Assembly (NCBI GenBank): GCA_903895725.1
Contig: CAITUV010000078.1
Location: forward strand, 20,722 to 84,721
Length of the DNA stretch: 64,000 bases
Direction: 5' to 3'
DNA from: an uncultured Myxococcales bacterium
Lineage (GTDB): Bacteria > Myxococcota_A > UBA9042 > CAIXZC01
Position numbers and translations under genes: made by a program. A model generated the notes under the pieces. The model saw only the letters and a program-made list of their open reading frames with translations. It was not told the origin of the DNA and searched no databases. This document shows, in pieces, positions 7,165 to 14,232 of this stretch. Position 1 is the first letter of the stretch, and each line of letters starts with the position of its first letter.

Positions 7165-9156
7165 ATGAACAAGACCACGATCATTGCACTGGCAGCGGTT
7201 CTCGCCCTGGGGGCCGTGCTCTTCATCGTCACTCGCCAGCCCGAGACGGAAAAGCTCACCGACCTTTCCGTTCCCGGCCTCAAGCTGCCCGACGAAGAGT
7301 CGGCCAAGGAAGAAGACCCGGCCGCCGGGGAGAAGAAGGATCCGGAGAAGGAAGCGGCCGAGGCCGCCAAGATCGGCCCTGCGGACCGTATCGTGTTCGT
7401 CCGTGACGGGGTCGAGACCGTGCTCAAGCGGGTCGACAAGGACATCTGGCGCATCGAGAAGCCGGTTTCCGCACTGGCCGAAATCTACAAAGTCCGGGCC
7501 ATGCTCCGTGCGTTCGACACGGCCTTGTCGTCCAACTACGCCCGACGGGCCGAGGCCGCGGAGCTGGCCAATGTCATGCTCGACGAGAAGGCCCGCATCC
7601 GAGTCACTATGCTCCAGGGGGAGGCCAAGCTTGTGGACCTCTACGTGGGCAAGGTGGACAAGAAGGATGCCATGAACGGCGACGAGCCCGATACCCTGGT
7701 CATGGCAACCGAGGGGGAATCCATCTATTACCGGCTTCCGGGCAAGGATCTTCGCAGCCCGTTCGAGGTCGAGCTGACCGATCTGCGGGACAAGAAGCTC
7801 TTCGAGTTCAAGAAGGACGACGTGGTGCGCATCGAGGTGACCGACCCCCGCGAAGGGCAGGCCCCGAAGATGGTGCTCGAGAAGAAGGCGTCCGACAAGC
7901 CGGCCGGCGACAAGGGAGAAGGGAGCGAGGCCAAGGACGAGTGGCTGCTCAAGGAACCGGCGGGGATGGACGTCGAGGGGGTGGACGGCTTCGTCTCCTC
8001 GCTGGCCAATGCGCGGGCCGACGAGTTCCTCGACAAGCTCCCGGGGGCCGATTCCGCTGCCCTGGACAAGGCCTACCGCCTTACTGCGACGGTCAAGTCC
8101 GGTGGCAAGGAGGAAACGTTCACCCTCGCCATCGGTGCCGGCCGCAAGAAGGGGGTCTACGCCCGGGTCGAAGGTCGGGATGGGATCGTCCTCATCGGCA
8201 AGTGGTCCGCGGATCAGCTCCTGAAGTCACTGTCCGACCTGCGCCGTAAGAAGATCTTCTCGTTCGAAGAGAAGGACATCGAGAAGGTCGCGGTCAACGT
8301 GGCGGGCAAGGCCCCGTTCACCGTGGCACGGGATGGGACTGGCTGGAAGTTCATCGAGCCGGCCGGCGAGTTCGCAGCGTCCTCCAAGGTCAAGTCGCTG
8401 GCCAACAGCATCGCCAACTTCCGCGTCGCCGATTTCCTCGACAAGGCCCCGGACGATGCCGGCCTCGATGCCACGGCTGCCCGCGTCACGGTCACCCTGT
8501 CCGCCGCGGCCGGAAGCGGCAGCTCCACGCTGATCATCGGCAAGGAATACAAGGACAAGGATTCCCAGGAGCGCTACTACGCAAGACTTGAGGGGAACGA
8601 CCAGGTCTTCTCGATCCAGAAGTTCTCCCGGGAGAACGTGCTCAAGGAAATGGACGATCTCCGGGACAAGCGACTCTACCGCATCGAGAAGGAAGACATC
8701 GCCTCCTTCACGATCAAGCATCCGGACGAGGAGCTCTCGTTTGCTCCGGCCACCAAGGACGGCAAGGAAGTCTGGAACCTCTCCGGTCCCAAGCCGAAGG
8801 AAGACGTGAACGTCGCCTCCATCCTCTCGACGCTGGCCTCGCTGGACGTGGAGAAGACGGTGGACGGGAAGAAGCCGGAGGAGGTTGGCCTGGACAAGGA
8901 AACCATCACGGTCAGCTTCAAGATGAAGGACGGCACCGAGCATTCCGTCACGCTCAGCGAGGAGGTCGACGACACCAGCACCTACGCCACGACGGCCGAG
9001 GGGCCGATGGCGGGCAAGATCTTCCTCATCAGCAAGTACAAGGTCCAGAACCTCACCAAGAAGACCCCCGACTTCGACAAGAAGCCCTCCCCCGGCGGCC
9101 CCGACGGAATGCCGATGGGCGGAATGCCGATGGGCGGAATGCCGATGGGCATGTAA
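7165..9156 (+). CDS. DUF4340 membrane-anchored protein, ABC/gliding operon partner
   Basis: A 663-residue protein with a single N-terminal membrane helix (about residues 4-22) followed by a charged linker (Lys/Glu/Ala-rich, residues 35-70) and three or more repeats of the DUF4340 module, recognisable by recurring DLRDKKLF, DLRRKKIF and DLRDKRLY strings and by LANSIANFR-type segments. DUF4340 proteins are regularly encoded with GldG-like genes. The extreme C-terminus is a low-complexity tail of GMPMG units encoded by 15-base tandem repeats. The ATG at 7165 is four bases after the GldG stop and begins the anchor helix, so longer forms starting inside GldG are not credible. Confidence 0.82.
   Translation: MNKTTIIALAAVLALGAVLFIVTRQPETEKLTDLSVPGLKLPDEESAKEEDPAAGEKKDPEKEAAEAAKIGPADRIVFVRDGVETVLKRVDKDIWRIEKPVSALAEIYKVRAMLRAFDTALSSNYARRAEAAELANVMLDEKARIRVTMLQGEAKLVDLYVGKVDKKDAMNGDEPDTLVMATEGESIYYRLPGKDLRSPFEVELTDLRDKKLFEFKKDDVVRIEVTDPREGQAPKMVLEKKASDKPAGDKGEGSEAKDEWLLKEPAGMDVEGVDGFVSSLANARADEFLDKLPGADSAALDKAYRLTATVKSGGKEETFTLAIGAGRKKGVYARVEGRDGIVLIGKWSADQLLKSLSDLRRKKIFSFEEKDIEKVAVNVAGKAPFTVARDGTGWKFIEPAGEFAASSKVKSLANSIANFRVADFLDKAPDDAGLDATAARVTVTLSAAAGSGSSTLIIGKEYKDKDSQERYYARLEGNDQVFSIQKFSRENVLKEMDDLRDKRLYRIEKEDIASFTIKHPDEELSFAPATKDGKEVWNLSGPKPKEDVNVASILSTLASLDVEKTVDGKKPEEVGLDKETITVSFKMKDGTEHSVTLSEEVDDTSTYATTAEGPMAGKIFLISKYKVQNLTKKTPDFDKKPSPGGPDGMPMGGMPMGGMPMGM
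9106..9153 (+). repeat. 15-base tandem repeat at the 3' end of the DUF4340 gene
   Basis: GGAATGCCGATGGGC is repeated three times in a row and encodes the Gly-Met-Pro-Met-Gly tail. Perfect copies indicate recent slippage. Confidence 0.85.
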
Positions 9157-9164
9157 CCCCCCTC

Positions 9165-9202
9165 CATCGTCATCGGCATCACAATCGAAATCGTTGTCGC
9201 CC
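9165..9202 (+). repeat. degenerate ATCGnn hexamer repeat
   Basis: About six consecutive units of a six-base pattern (ATCGTC, ATCGGC, ATCACA, ATCGAA, ATCGTT, GTCGCC) directly after the DUF4340 stop codon. A closely similar array lies at 46690-46735 on the other strand. Confidence 0.6.
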
Positions 9203-9230
9203 CCCTCGCTCCTTCGTTCCGCCTTCCCGC

Positions 9231-9259
9231 TTGTCGCCCGCCCCCTCACCTGATATACA
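9231..9259 (+). promoter_or_regulatory. sigma70-type promoter of the microcompartment-vertex operon
   Basis: TTGTCG (9231-9236), 17-base spacer, TATACA (9254-9259), 28 bases before the ATG at 9287. It makes the vertex genes independent of the upstream ABC operon. Confidence 0.5.
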
Positions 9260-9286
9260 TACCCGGGTTTGTTCGCAGGGGCGCGC

Positions 9287-9628
9287 ATGAAACTGTGCCG
9301 TGTAGTCGGTGCCGTTTGGGGGGGCAAGGAAGCCGGTTCGCTGGGCGGGCGCAAGCTGCTCGCCGTGCGGCCGGTGGCCGTTGCCCGGGGGACGTCGCCT
9401 GCGGATATCGAGGCCGATGGCGAGCGGCCCGAGCTCCAGGGAGGAATCATCGTGGCCCTGGATCAGCTCGGTGCGGGTATCGGCGAATACGTGCTCGTGG
9501 CACACGGGAGCCGGGTGCGGGATCTCACGCTGGGGCCTGGCGTGCCGACCAAGGACGTGGTCGTGGCGATCGTCGATTCGGCCCACTTGGAGCTGGACCT
9601 GCTTTGCGACGGGGGGGGTGCCGCATGA
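9287..9628 (+). CDS. microcompartment vertex protein, EutN/CcmL family (copy 1)
   Basis: A 113-residue BMC-P (Pfam EutN/CcmL) protein; such proteins form pentamers that cap the vertices of bacterial microcompartment shells. The N-terminal strand MKLCRVVGAVWG, the LLAVRPV strand, the signature VALDQLGAGIGEYVLVAHGS and the C-terminal VVAIVDS strand are all in family order. An insertion of about 20 residues between the second strand and the signature makes it longer than typical CcmL (about 85-100). First of four tandem homologues; no BMC-H or BMC-T gene occurs in the window. Confidence 0.9.
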   Translation: MKLCRVVGAVWGGKEAGSLGGRKLLAVRPVAVARGTSPADIEADGERPELQGGIIVALDQLGAGIGEYVLVAHGSRVRDLTLGPGVPTKDVVVAIVDSAHLELDLLCDGGGAA

Positions 9629-9641
9629 TTCGAGGTGCCGC

Positions 9642-10046
9642 ATGATCCTCGGCCGGCTGGTGGGTACGGTGTGGGCAACCCGCAAGAATCCTCGGCTCGA
9701 GAACCTCAAGCTGGCGATCGTGCGCCCCTATTTCTGGTACAACCCGAGCCATGATTGCGAGCACGTGATCGCGGTGGACCAGGTCGGAGCCGAGGTGGGG
9801 CAGGACGTGCTGGTGTGCGTCGGCCAGCCGGGCCGCTGGGCCGCTGGCGATTCCCGTTGCCCGGTCGAAGCCTCGGTCATGGCCATCGTCGACCGGGTGG
9901 AGATCGAGCGGGGATGCGAGAACGCATCGACCGTACCCTTTGCATTGCACGAGGAATTCAGGCCGGCCACGCTGGTTCGAGTGGGCCACGAGGACGACGT
10001 CGCTGCCTCAGCGTCTGTTGATTCCGGACAAGGGGGCACGCCATGA
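9642..10046 (+). CDS. microcompartment vertex protein, EutN/CcmL family (copy 2)
   Basis: A 134-residue BMC-P protein with MILGRLVGTVWATRKNP, LAIVRPY, the signature IAVDQVGAEVGQDVLVCVG and VMAIVDRVEI. After the complete fold it has an extra C-terminal tail of roughly 35 residues (from CENAST onward) not seen in the other three copies, which might bind cargo or another shell protein. Its stop codon overlaps the next start in an ATGA tetranucleotide, so translation of copies 2 and 3 is probably coupled. Confidence 0.9.
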   Translation: MILGRLVGTVWATRKNPRLENLKLAIVRPYFWYNPSHDCEHVIAVDQVGAEVGQDVLVCVGQPGRWAAGDSRCPVEASVMAIVDRVEIERGCENASTVPFALHEEFRPATLVRVGHEDDVAASASVDSGQGGTP

Positions 10047-10360
10047 TCCTCGGTCGTGTCATCGGCGAAGTGTGGGCCACGAAGAAGAATCCCCGCATCG
10101 AAGGGCGCAAGGCACTGCTCGTGGCCGTTCTGGCGCAGAATGAAGAGAAGCGTACACCGACGGGCGAGGTGGTCGTTGCGTTTGACAATATCGGTGCCCG
10201 AATCGGAAACACCGTGACCGTGACCTGGGGAAGCGGTGCGCGGGCGGTGTTTGCCGCCCCGGACAATCGATGGGTGCTGGCCGATGCCGCGGTGGCCCGC
10301 ATCGTCGATGCCGTGTCGGTCGAGAAGGATGGCCGCGAAGTGGAAGAACGGGAGGACTAG
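10043..10360 (+). CDS. microcompartment vertex protein, EutN/CcmL family (copy 3)
   Basis: At 105 residues this is the most canonical of the four BMC-P proteins: MILGRVIGEVWATKKNP, LLVAVL, VVAFDNIGARIGNTVTVTWGS and AVARIVDAVSVE follow each other without insertions. The N-terminus is nearly identical in pattern to copy 2, pointing to local duplication followed by divergence. Start overlaps the copy 2 stop (ATGA); copy 4 begins one base after its own stop. Function is inferred as a shell pentamer. Confidence 0.9.
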   Translation: MILGRVIGEVWATKKNPRIEGRKALLVAVLAQNEEKRTPTGEVVVAFDNIGARIGNTVTVTWGSGARAVFAAPDNRWVLADAAVARIVDAVSVEKDGREVEERED

Positions 10361-10361
10361 G

Positions 10362-10703
10362 ATGTTCATGGGCAAGGTGGTCGGAACGGTCTGGTCCACG
10401 GTCAAGTGGGAGGGGCTCCACGGGCTGAAGTTCCTGGTCGTGCGCCCGTATCACCTGGCCGATCTGGCACCCCATCTCCAGGTGCGCCCCTCGCCGTTCA
10501 CGATGTACGACGGCGTAGTCGCTGCCGACGTGCTAGGGGCCGGCCCCGGCGAAGACGTCATCGTCGCCTACGGCCATTCGGCCCGTGTCGCCATCGAGCC
10601 GGAGCTTCCTGACGGCAAGCTGCCGTCACGACCGATCGATGCGGCCGTCGTCGCCATCGTGGATCGCTATCATGTCGAGTCTGCAGCCCAGGACGAGAGA
10701 TAG
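10362..10703 (+). CDS. microcompartment vertex protein, EutN/CcmL family (copy 4)
   Basis: A 113-residue BMC-P protein: MGKVVGTVWSTVKWEGL, FLVVRPY, the signature VAADVLGAGPGEDVIVAYGHSA and AVVAIVDRYHVE. Like copy 1 it has an insertion before the signature (about 18 residues around HLQVRPSPF). Two start codons are possible, ATG 10362 and ATG 10368; the first is preceded by GGAGG at 10351-10355. The ACT-domain gene follows after 12 bases with its own Shine-Dalgarno. Confidence 0.9.
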   Translation: MFMGKVVGTVWSTVKWEGLHGLKFLVVRPYHLADLAPHLQVRPSPFTMYDGVVAADVLGAGPGEDVIVAYGHSARVAIEPELPDGKLPSRPIDAAVVAIVDRYHVESAAQDER

Positions 10704-10715
10704 TTTGGAGTTGAA

Positions 10716-11408
10716 ATGAAGAAGGCAGTGACCGAAAAAGACATCGAAACCGGGCAGAAGGACGGCATGTTCCTCGTGTCGAGGGAGATGCTGCTCACTC
10801 CGGGGGCGCGGGAGTTCGCTTCCCGCAAGGGAATCACGCTCAAGTACGTTGCGGAGGAGCCTCCCAAGGCTGCCGCTCCGCTCAAGAGCGAGGCCCTGGA
10901 GAAGCTCATCGAGGACATCGTGGTCCAGGAGGTGGCCCGACGCTCTGCGGCCTCGGCCGGTGCTCCGGCACCGTCTTCGGCTGCGCCGGCGACCACGGCT
11001 GCGGCGTCGGAGCAGGCACCGCCCCGTATCAAGGCCGAGGCAGCGATGGACCAGTCGGTCTGCTCATCGCTCGATGCCCAGTGCCGAGAGACGATTCTCA
11101 ACCTCTCCCGTCCCGATTCGACGGGGAACCGGGCCATCGTCACGGTGGTCGGTCACAACCGGCCGGGCATCGTAGCCCGGATTTCGGCGGTGGTGGCCGA
11201 GTGCGGCGGAGATCTGGCCGACATCAGCCAGGTGATCCTGGCGGACTACTTCTCCATGATCTTCATCGTCAATCTTGACGGTCTGGAGAGGAACAACCTG
11301 TCGTTCCGCATCTTCAAGGAGAGGCTCCAGGACGAGGCGCTGCGCATCGGCCAGACCCAGATCCTCGTGATGCACGAGAACATCTTCAAGTCCATGCACA
11401 AGGTGTGA
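10716..11408 (+). CDS. ACT-domain (UPF0237) protein with microcompartment-type N-terminal motif
   Basis: 230 residues in three parts. Residues 1-45 contain VTEKDIETG...LLTPGAREFASRKGI, closely resembling the N-terminal motif found in EutT and other microcompartment-associated proteins (the 'LTP.AR' signature). Residues 50-140 are an Ala/Pro-rich linker. Residues 140-230 are an ACT domain of the UPF0237 type, with VTVVGHNRPGIVARISAVVAE and DISQVILADYFSMIFIV. ACT domains bind small effectors, often amino acids. The gene lies between the vertex genes and the UPF0210 gene; UPF0237 and UPF0210 neighbours are a known pair in many bacteria, but the fused N-terminal motif ties this one to the shell genes. 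Confidence 0.8.
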   Translation: MKKAVTEKDIETGQKDGMFLVSREMLLTPGAREFASRKGITLKYVAEEPPKAAAPLKSEALEKLIEDIVVQEVARRSAASAGAPAPSSAAPATTAAASEQAPPRIKAEAAMDQSVCSSLDAQCRETILNLSRPDSTGNRAIVTVVGHNRPGIVARISAVVAECGGDLADISQVILADYFSMIFIVNLDGLERNNLSFRIFKERLQDEALRIGQTQILVMHENIFKSMHKV

Positions 11409-11411
11409 CCG

Positions 11412-12788
11412 ATGCTCTTCTCGATGAACGAGATCCACGAGACGATCCGGATGATCGAGGCCGAGCATCTCGACATCCGCACGGTCACCCTGGGGGTCTC
11501 ACTGCTGGATGCCCCGCACGGGTCGGTGGATGCGCTGTGCAAGTTCCTCTATGAGCGCCTGTACGGGCGGGCTCACCGCCTGGTCGAGTGCGCCGCCCAG
11601 GTCGAGGACCGCTACGGCATTCCGATCGTGAACAAGCGGATTTCGCTGACCCCCATGTCGCTGGTCTGCGAAGGGCTCAAGACCACGGACGAATACGTGG
11701 CGGTGGCCCGGGTGCTCGACCAGGTGGCCCAGGACGTGGGCGTGGACTACATCGCCGGGTTCTCGGCCCTGGTCCACAAGGGGGCAACGACCGGTGACCT
11801 GCGGTTCATGCGCTCAATCCCCAAGGCACTGGCTGCGACCAAGCGGGTCTGCTCCTCGGTCAACCTGGGCAGCACCCGCTCCGGGATCAACATGGACTCG
11901 GTGCTCGTGATGGCGGAAACCATCAAGGAGCTGGCTGAAATCACGCCGCACGGGGCCGGTTGCGCCCGGCTGGTCGTGTTCTGCAACGCGGCCGAGGACA
12001 ATCCGTTCATCGCGGGGGCGTTCCACGGCGTGGGCGAGCCGGATGCCGTGATCAACGTTGGCGTGAGCGGCCCCGGAGTCGTGCTGGCTGCGCTTCGGCG
12101 CATGAAGCGGGAGGGGAAGTTCTCGGACCTGGCCCAGGTGGCCGAGACGATCAAGAAGATGGCGTTCAAGATCACCCGCGCCGGGGAATTGGTTGGCCGG
12201 GAAGTCGCCGGGATGCTGGGGGACCCCGTGTCCTTCGGCATCGTGGACCTGTCGCTGGCACCGACGCCGGCCATCGGGGATTCGATTTCGGACATCATCG
12301 AGGAGATGGGGGTCGAGGCCACTGGAGCCCCGGGAACTACGGCTGCGCTGGCCATGCTGGTCGACGCGGTCAAGAAGGGCGGTACCATGGCATCCACCTC
12401 GGTGGGCGGCCTGTCCGGTGCCTTCATCCCGGTCAGCGAGGATGCCGGAATGGTCGCCGCAGCACTGAGGGGCAGCATCTGCCTCGAGAAGCTCGAGGCC
12501 ATGACCGCGGTCTGTTCCGTCGGGCTGGACATGGTCGCGGTGCCCGGGGACACGCCGGTGGAGACCATCGCAGGGATCATCGCTGATGAGCTGGCCATCG
12601 GCATGGTGAACAACAAGACCACGGCCGTTCGGATCCTCCCGGTTCCCGACTCCAAGCCGGGCGATGTCATCGACCTGGGGGGGCTCCTCGGACAGCTCGT
12701 GATCATGCCCGTCTCCCAATACTCGTGCGCCGGCTTCGTGCGTCTGACCGGGCGCATTCCGCCGCCGATCACGAGCGTGAAGAACTAG
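11412..12788 (+). CDS. UPF0210 (PFL family) protein
   Basis: A 458-residue member of the UPF0210/PFL family, whose structure is related to the pyruvate formate-lyase barrel but whose reaction is unknown. The conserved blocks are present in order: the N-terminal IRTVTLGVSLLD, IVNKRISLTPMSL, AETIKELAEIT, FCNAAEDNPFIAGAFHGVGEPD, INVGVSGPGVV, SFGIVDLSLAPTPAIGDSI and VGLDMVAVPGDTP. No C-terminal glycyl-radical motif is visible, so it is not a glycyl radical enzyme. It starts three bases after the ACT gene stop; UPF0237-UPF0210 pairs are conserved, so the ACT protein is the likely regulator. A G-rich repeat separates it from meaB. Confidence 0.88.
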   Translation: MLFSMNEIHETIRMIEAEHLDIRTVTLGVSLLDAPHGSVDALCKFLYERLYGRAHRLVECAAQVEDRYGIPIVNKRISLTPMSLVCEGLKTTDEYVAVARVLDQVAQDVGVDYIAGFSALVHKGATTGDLRFMRSIPKALAATKRVCSSVNLGSTRSGINMDSVLVMAETIKELAEITPHGAGCARLVVFCNAAEDNPFIAGAFHGVGEPDAVINVGVSGPGVVLAALRRMKREGKFSDLAQVAETIKKMAFKITRAGELVGREVAGMLGDPVSFGIVDLSLAPTPAIGDSISDIIEEMGVEATGAPGTTAALAMLVDAVKKGGTMASTSVGGLSGAFIPVSEDAGMVAAALRGSICLEKLEAMTAVCSVGLDMVAVPGDTPVETIAGIIADELAIGMVNNKTTAVRILPVPDSKPGDVIDLGGLLGQLVIMPVSQYSCAGFVRLTGRIPPPITSVKN

Positions 12789-12789
12789 C

Positions 12790-12840
12790 ACGGGGTTCGG
12801 GGCTTGGGGCCGGGGGTTCGGGGCGTAGGCACGAGAAGTA
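12790..12840 (+). repeat. G-rich GGTTCGGGGC dispersed repeat
   Basis: Immediately after the UPF0210 stop lies a run of GGGTTCGGGGC-like units ending in GGCACGAGAAG. The same pattern, with the same ending, occurs on the minus strand at 47557-47645 inside the polysaccharide deacetylase gene. Confidence 0.6.
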
Positions 12841-12848
12841 GCGGGGGA

Positions 12849-13811
12849 ATGATGCTGGTCGAAAGGGTGCTTTCCGGAGACATTCGTGCGGCAGCCAGGC
12901 TCATGCGGCTGGCCGATGACCGCGACCCGGCTGCCAGAGCCCAGCTTGCAGCGCTGTTTCCCCACACGGGCAGGGCTCACATCGTGGGCGTCACGGGCAA
13001 TCCGGGGGCGGGAAAGAGCACGCTTGTCGATATGCTCGTCAAAGTGTTCCGGAGCAAGGGCAAGACCGTGGGGGTCGTCGCCATCGACCCGTCCAGTCCC
13101 TTCTCCGGCGGGGCAATCCTGGGCGACCGCATCCGGATGCAGCGACATGCGGAGGACCCGGGCGTGTTCATCCGCTCGCTGGCCACGCGCGGCCATCTCG
13201 GCGGGCTGTCCCGCTCCACTTCCGACGTGGTCACCGTACTCGATGCCATGGGCTTCGACATGGTCCTCATCGAGACCGTGGGCGTCGGCCAGGACGAAGT
13301 GGACATCGTCCGCAACGCCCACACCTCGGTTGTCGTGCTGGTGCCCGGACTGGGGGACGAGATCCAGGTCATGAAGGCAGGCCTGCTCGAGATCGCTGAC
13401 ATCTTCTGCGTGAACAAGGCCGATCGCCCCGGGGCTGAGCGCGTGCTGGCCGAGCTCGAGACTATCCAGCGCATCGTTACTCCGGACGCGGACCATGCCG
13501 AAATCCCGATCCTCAAGACCGTAGCGGCCCGCAACGAAGGGATCGCCGAGCTCGCCGATGCGGTGCTCACTCATGGGGATGCGATCCGAACATCGGGCGC
13601 CTGGGAGAGACGGGAAAGCACTCGACTGGCCGACGTGATCCACTCCGTATTGCGCGAGCGCATGACCGCTGAATTCGAGGCCCGGATGGCCGAGCTCGAG
13701 CGGACATCCGACCTCTCCCGACGGCTCCTGGCACGGGATACCTCGCCCTACGAAGTGGCCGCTGACCTGCTGGCGGCCCTCCTGCCCTCAGCCCCGCCGC
13801 AGGGCGACTGA
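12849..13811 (+). CDS. meaB: MeaB/ArgK-type G3E GTPase, B12-mutase chaperone
   Basis: A 320-residue GTPase of the MeaB/ArgK family, which guards and reloads adenosylcobalamin in methylmalonyl-CoA mutase and related mutases. The P-loop is GNPGAGKST (about residues 53-61), followed by the family block AIDPSSPFSGGAILGDRIRM, the switch region SLATRGHLGG, the Walker B-like IETVGVGQDEV and the base-specificity motif NKAD. No B12-dependent mutase gene is in the window, so the client is elsewhere. Two adjacent ATG codons (12849, 12852) follow a GGGGGA Shine-Dalgarno. It is separated from UPF0210 by 60 bases of repeat and may share its transcript. Confidence 0.92.
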   Translation: MMLVERVLSGDIRAAARLMRLADDRDPAARAQLAALFPHTGRAHIVGVTGNPGAGKSTLVDMLVKVFRSKGKTVGVVAIDPSSPFSGGAILGDRIRMQRHAEDPGVFIRSLATRGHLGGLSRSTSDVVTVLDAMGFDMVLIETVGVGQDEVDIVRNAHTSVVVLVPGLGDEIQVMKAGLLEIADIFCVNKADRPGAERVLAELETIQRIVTPDADHAEIPILKTVAARNEGIAELADAVLTHGDAIRTSGAWERRESTRLADVIHSVLRERMTAEFEARMAELERTSDLSRRLLARDTSPYEVAADLLAALLPSAPPQGD

Positions 13812-13832
13812 GCCGAATTCCCATCGAGGCTC

Positions 13833-13862
13833 TTGCGTTGCATCCCGCTCCTGCCTTATCCT
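13833..13862 (+). promoter_or_regulatory. possible promoter for the PilZ gene
   Basis: TTGCGT (13833-13838), 18-base spacer, TATCCT (13857-13862), 20 bases before the ATG at 13882. Confidence 0.4.
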
Positions 13863-13881
13863 GCATCGGACAGGAGGGAGG

Positions 13882-14232
13882 ATGGAACGCAGAGCCCATC
13901 CGCGCTATCGATGCCCTGATCTCGTTGCCATGGTGCGGGATCCTGCGGCCTCGCTGGACTATTACTTCAAGGTGGTGGACGTCTCCATTGGCGGGCTTGC
14001 CCTTGTCGCGTCAGACCCCGGGGCCTTTCCGTTCAAGGTGGACTCGGTTCTCGACATCCAGGTCTTCACCTCCCGCGGAATCCTCGTGTGCCGAGGGGTC
14101 GTGGCGCGAATCATCCCCGAAGGCCCCGACTCTCTCCGAGGATTCGGAATCCGCCTCTATTCCTTCCCGACCGGGGACGAGCCGCGGTGGCAGGCGCTCG
14201 TCGAGGAATTCAGCAAGAGGAGTCAGCCGTGA
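13882..14232 (+). CDS. PilZ-domain protein
   Basis: A 116-residue single-domain PilZ protein, the usual cyclic-di-GMP receptor fold. The N-terminal RxxxR motif appears as ERRAHPRYRC, and the downstream D/NxSxxG motif as VVDVSIGGLAL about 25 residues later, both needed for c-di-GMP binding. The rest matches the six-stranded barrel length. Its stop overlaps the GTG start of the next gene by four bases, suggesting coupled expression with the secreted CAP-domain lipoprotein. Confidence 0.82.
   Translation: MERRAHPRYRCPDLVAMVRDPAASLDYYFKVVDVSIGGLALVASDPGAFPFKVDSVLDIQVFTSRGILVCRGVVARIIPEGPDSLRGFGIRLYSFPTGDEPRWQALVEEFSKRSQP

Noticed and set aside
4506..7454. Minus-strand open frame of 982 codons opposite the GldG-like gene
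   Set aside because: No start-site signals, low-quality Leu/Val/Asp-rich translation; mirrors the codon bias of the real gene.
11412..12788. UPF0210 protein as a glycyl radical enzyme for a glycyl-radical microcompartment
   Set aside because: No C-terminal glycyl-radical motif and no activating enzyme next to it, despite the PFL-family name.
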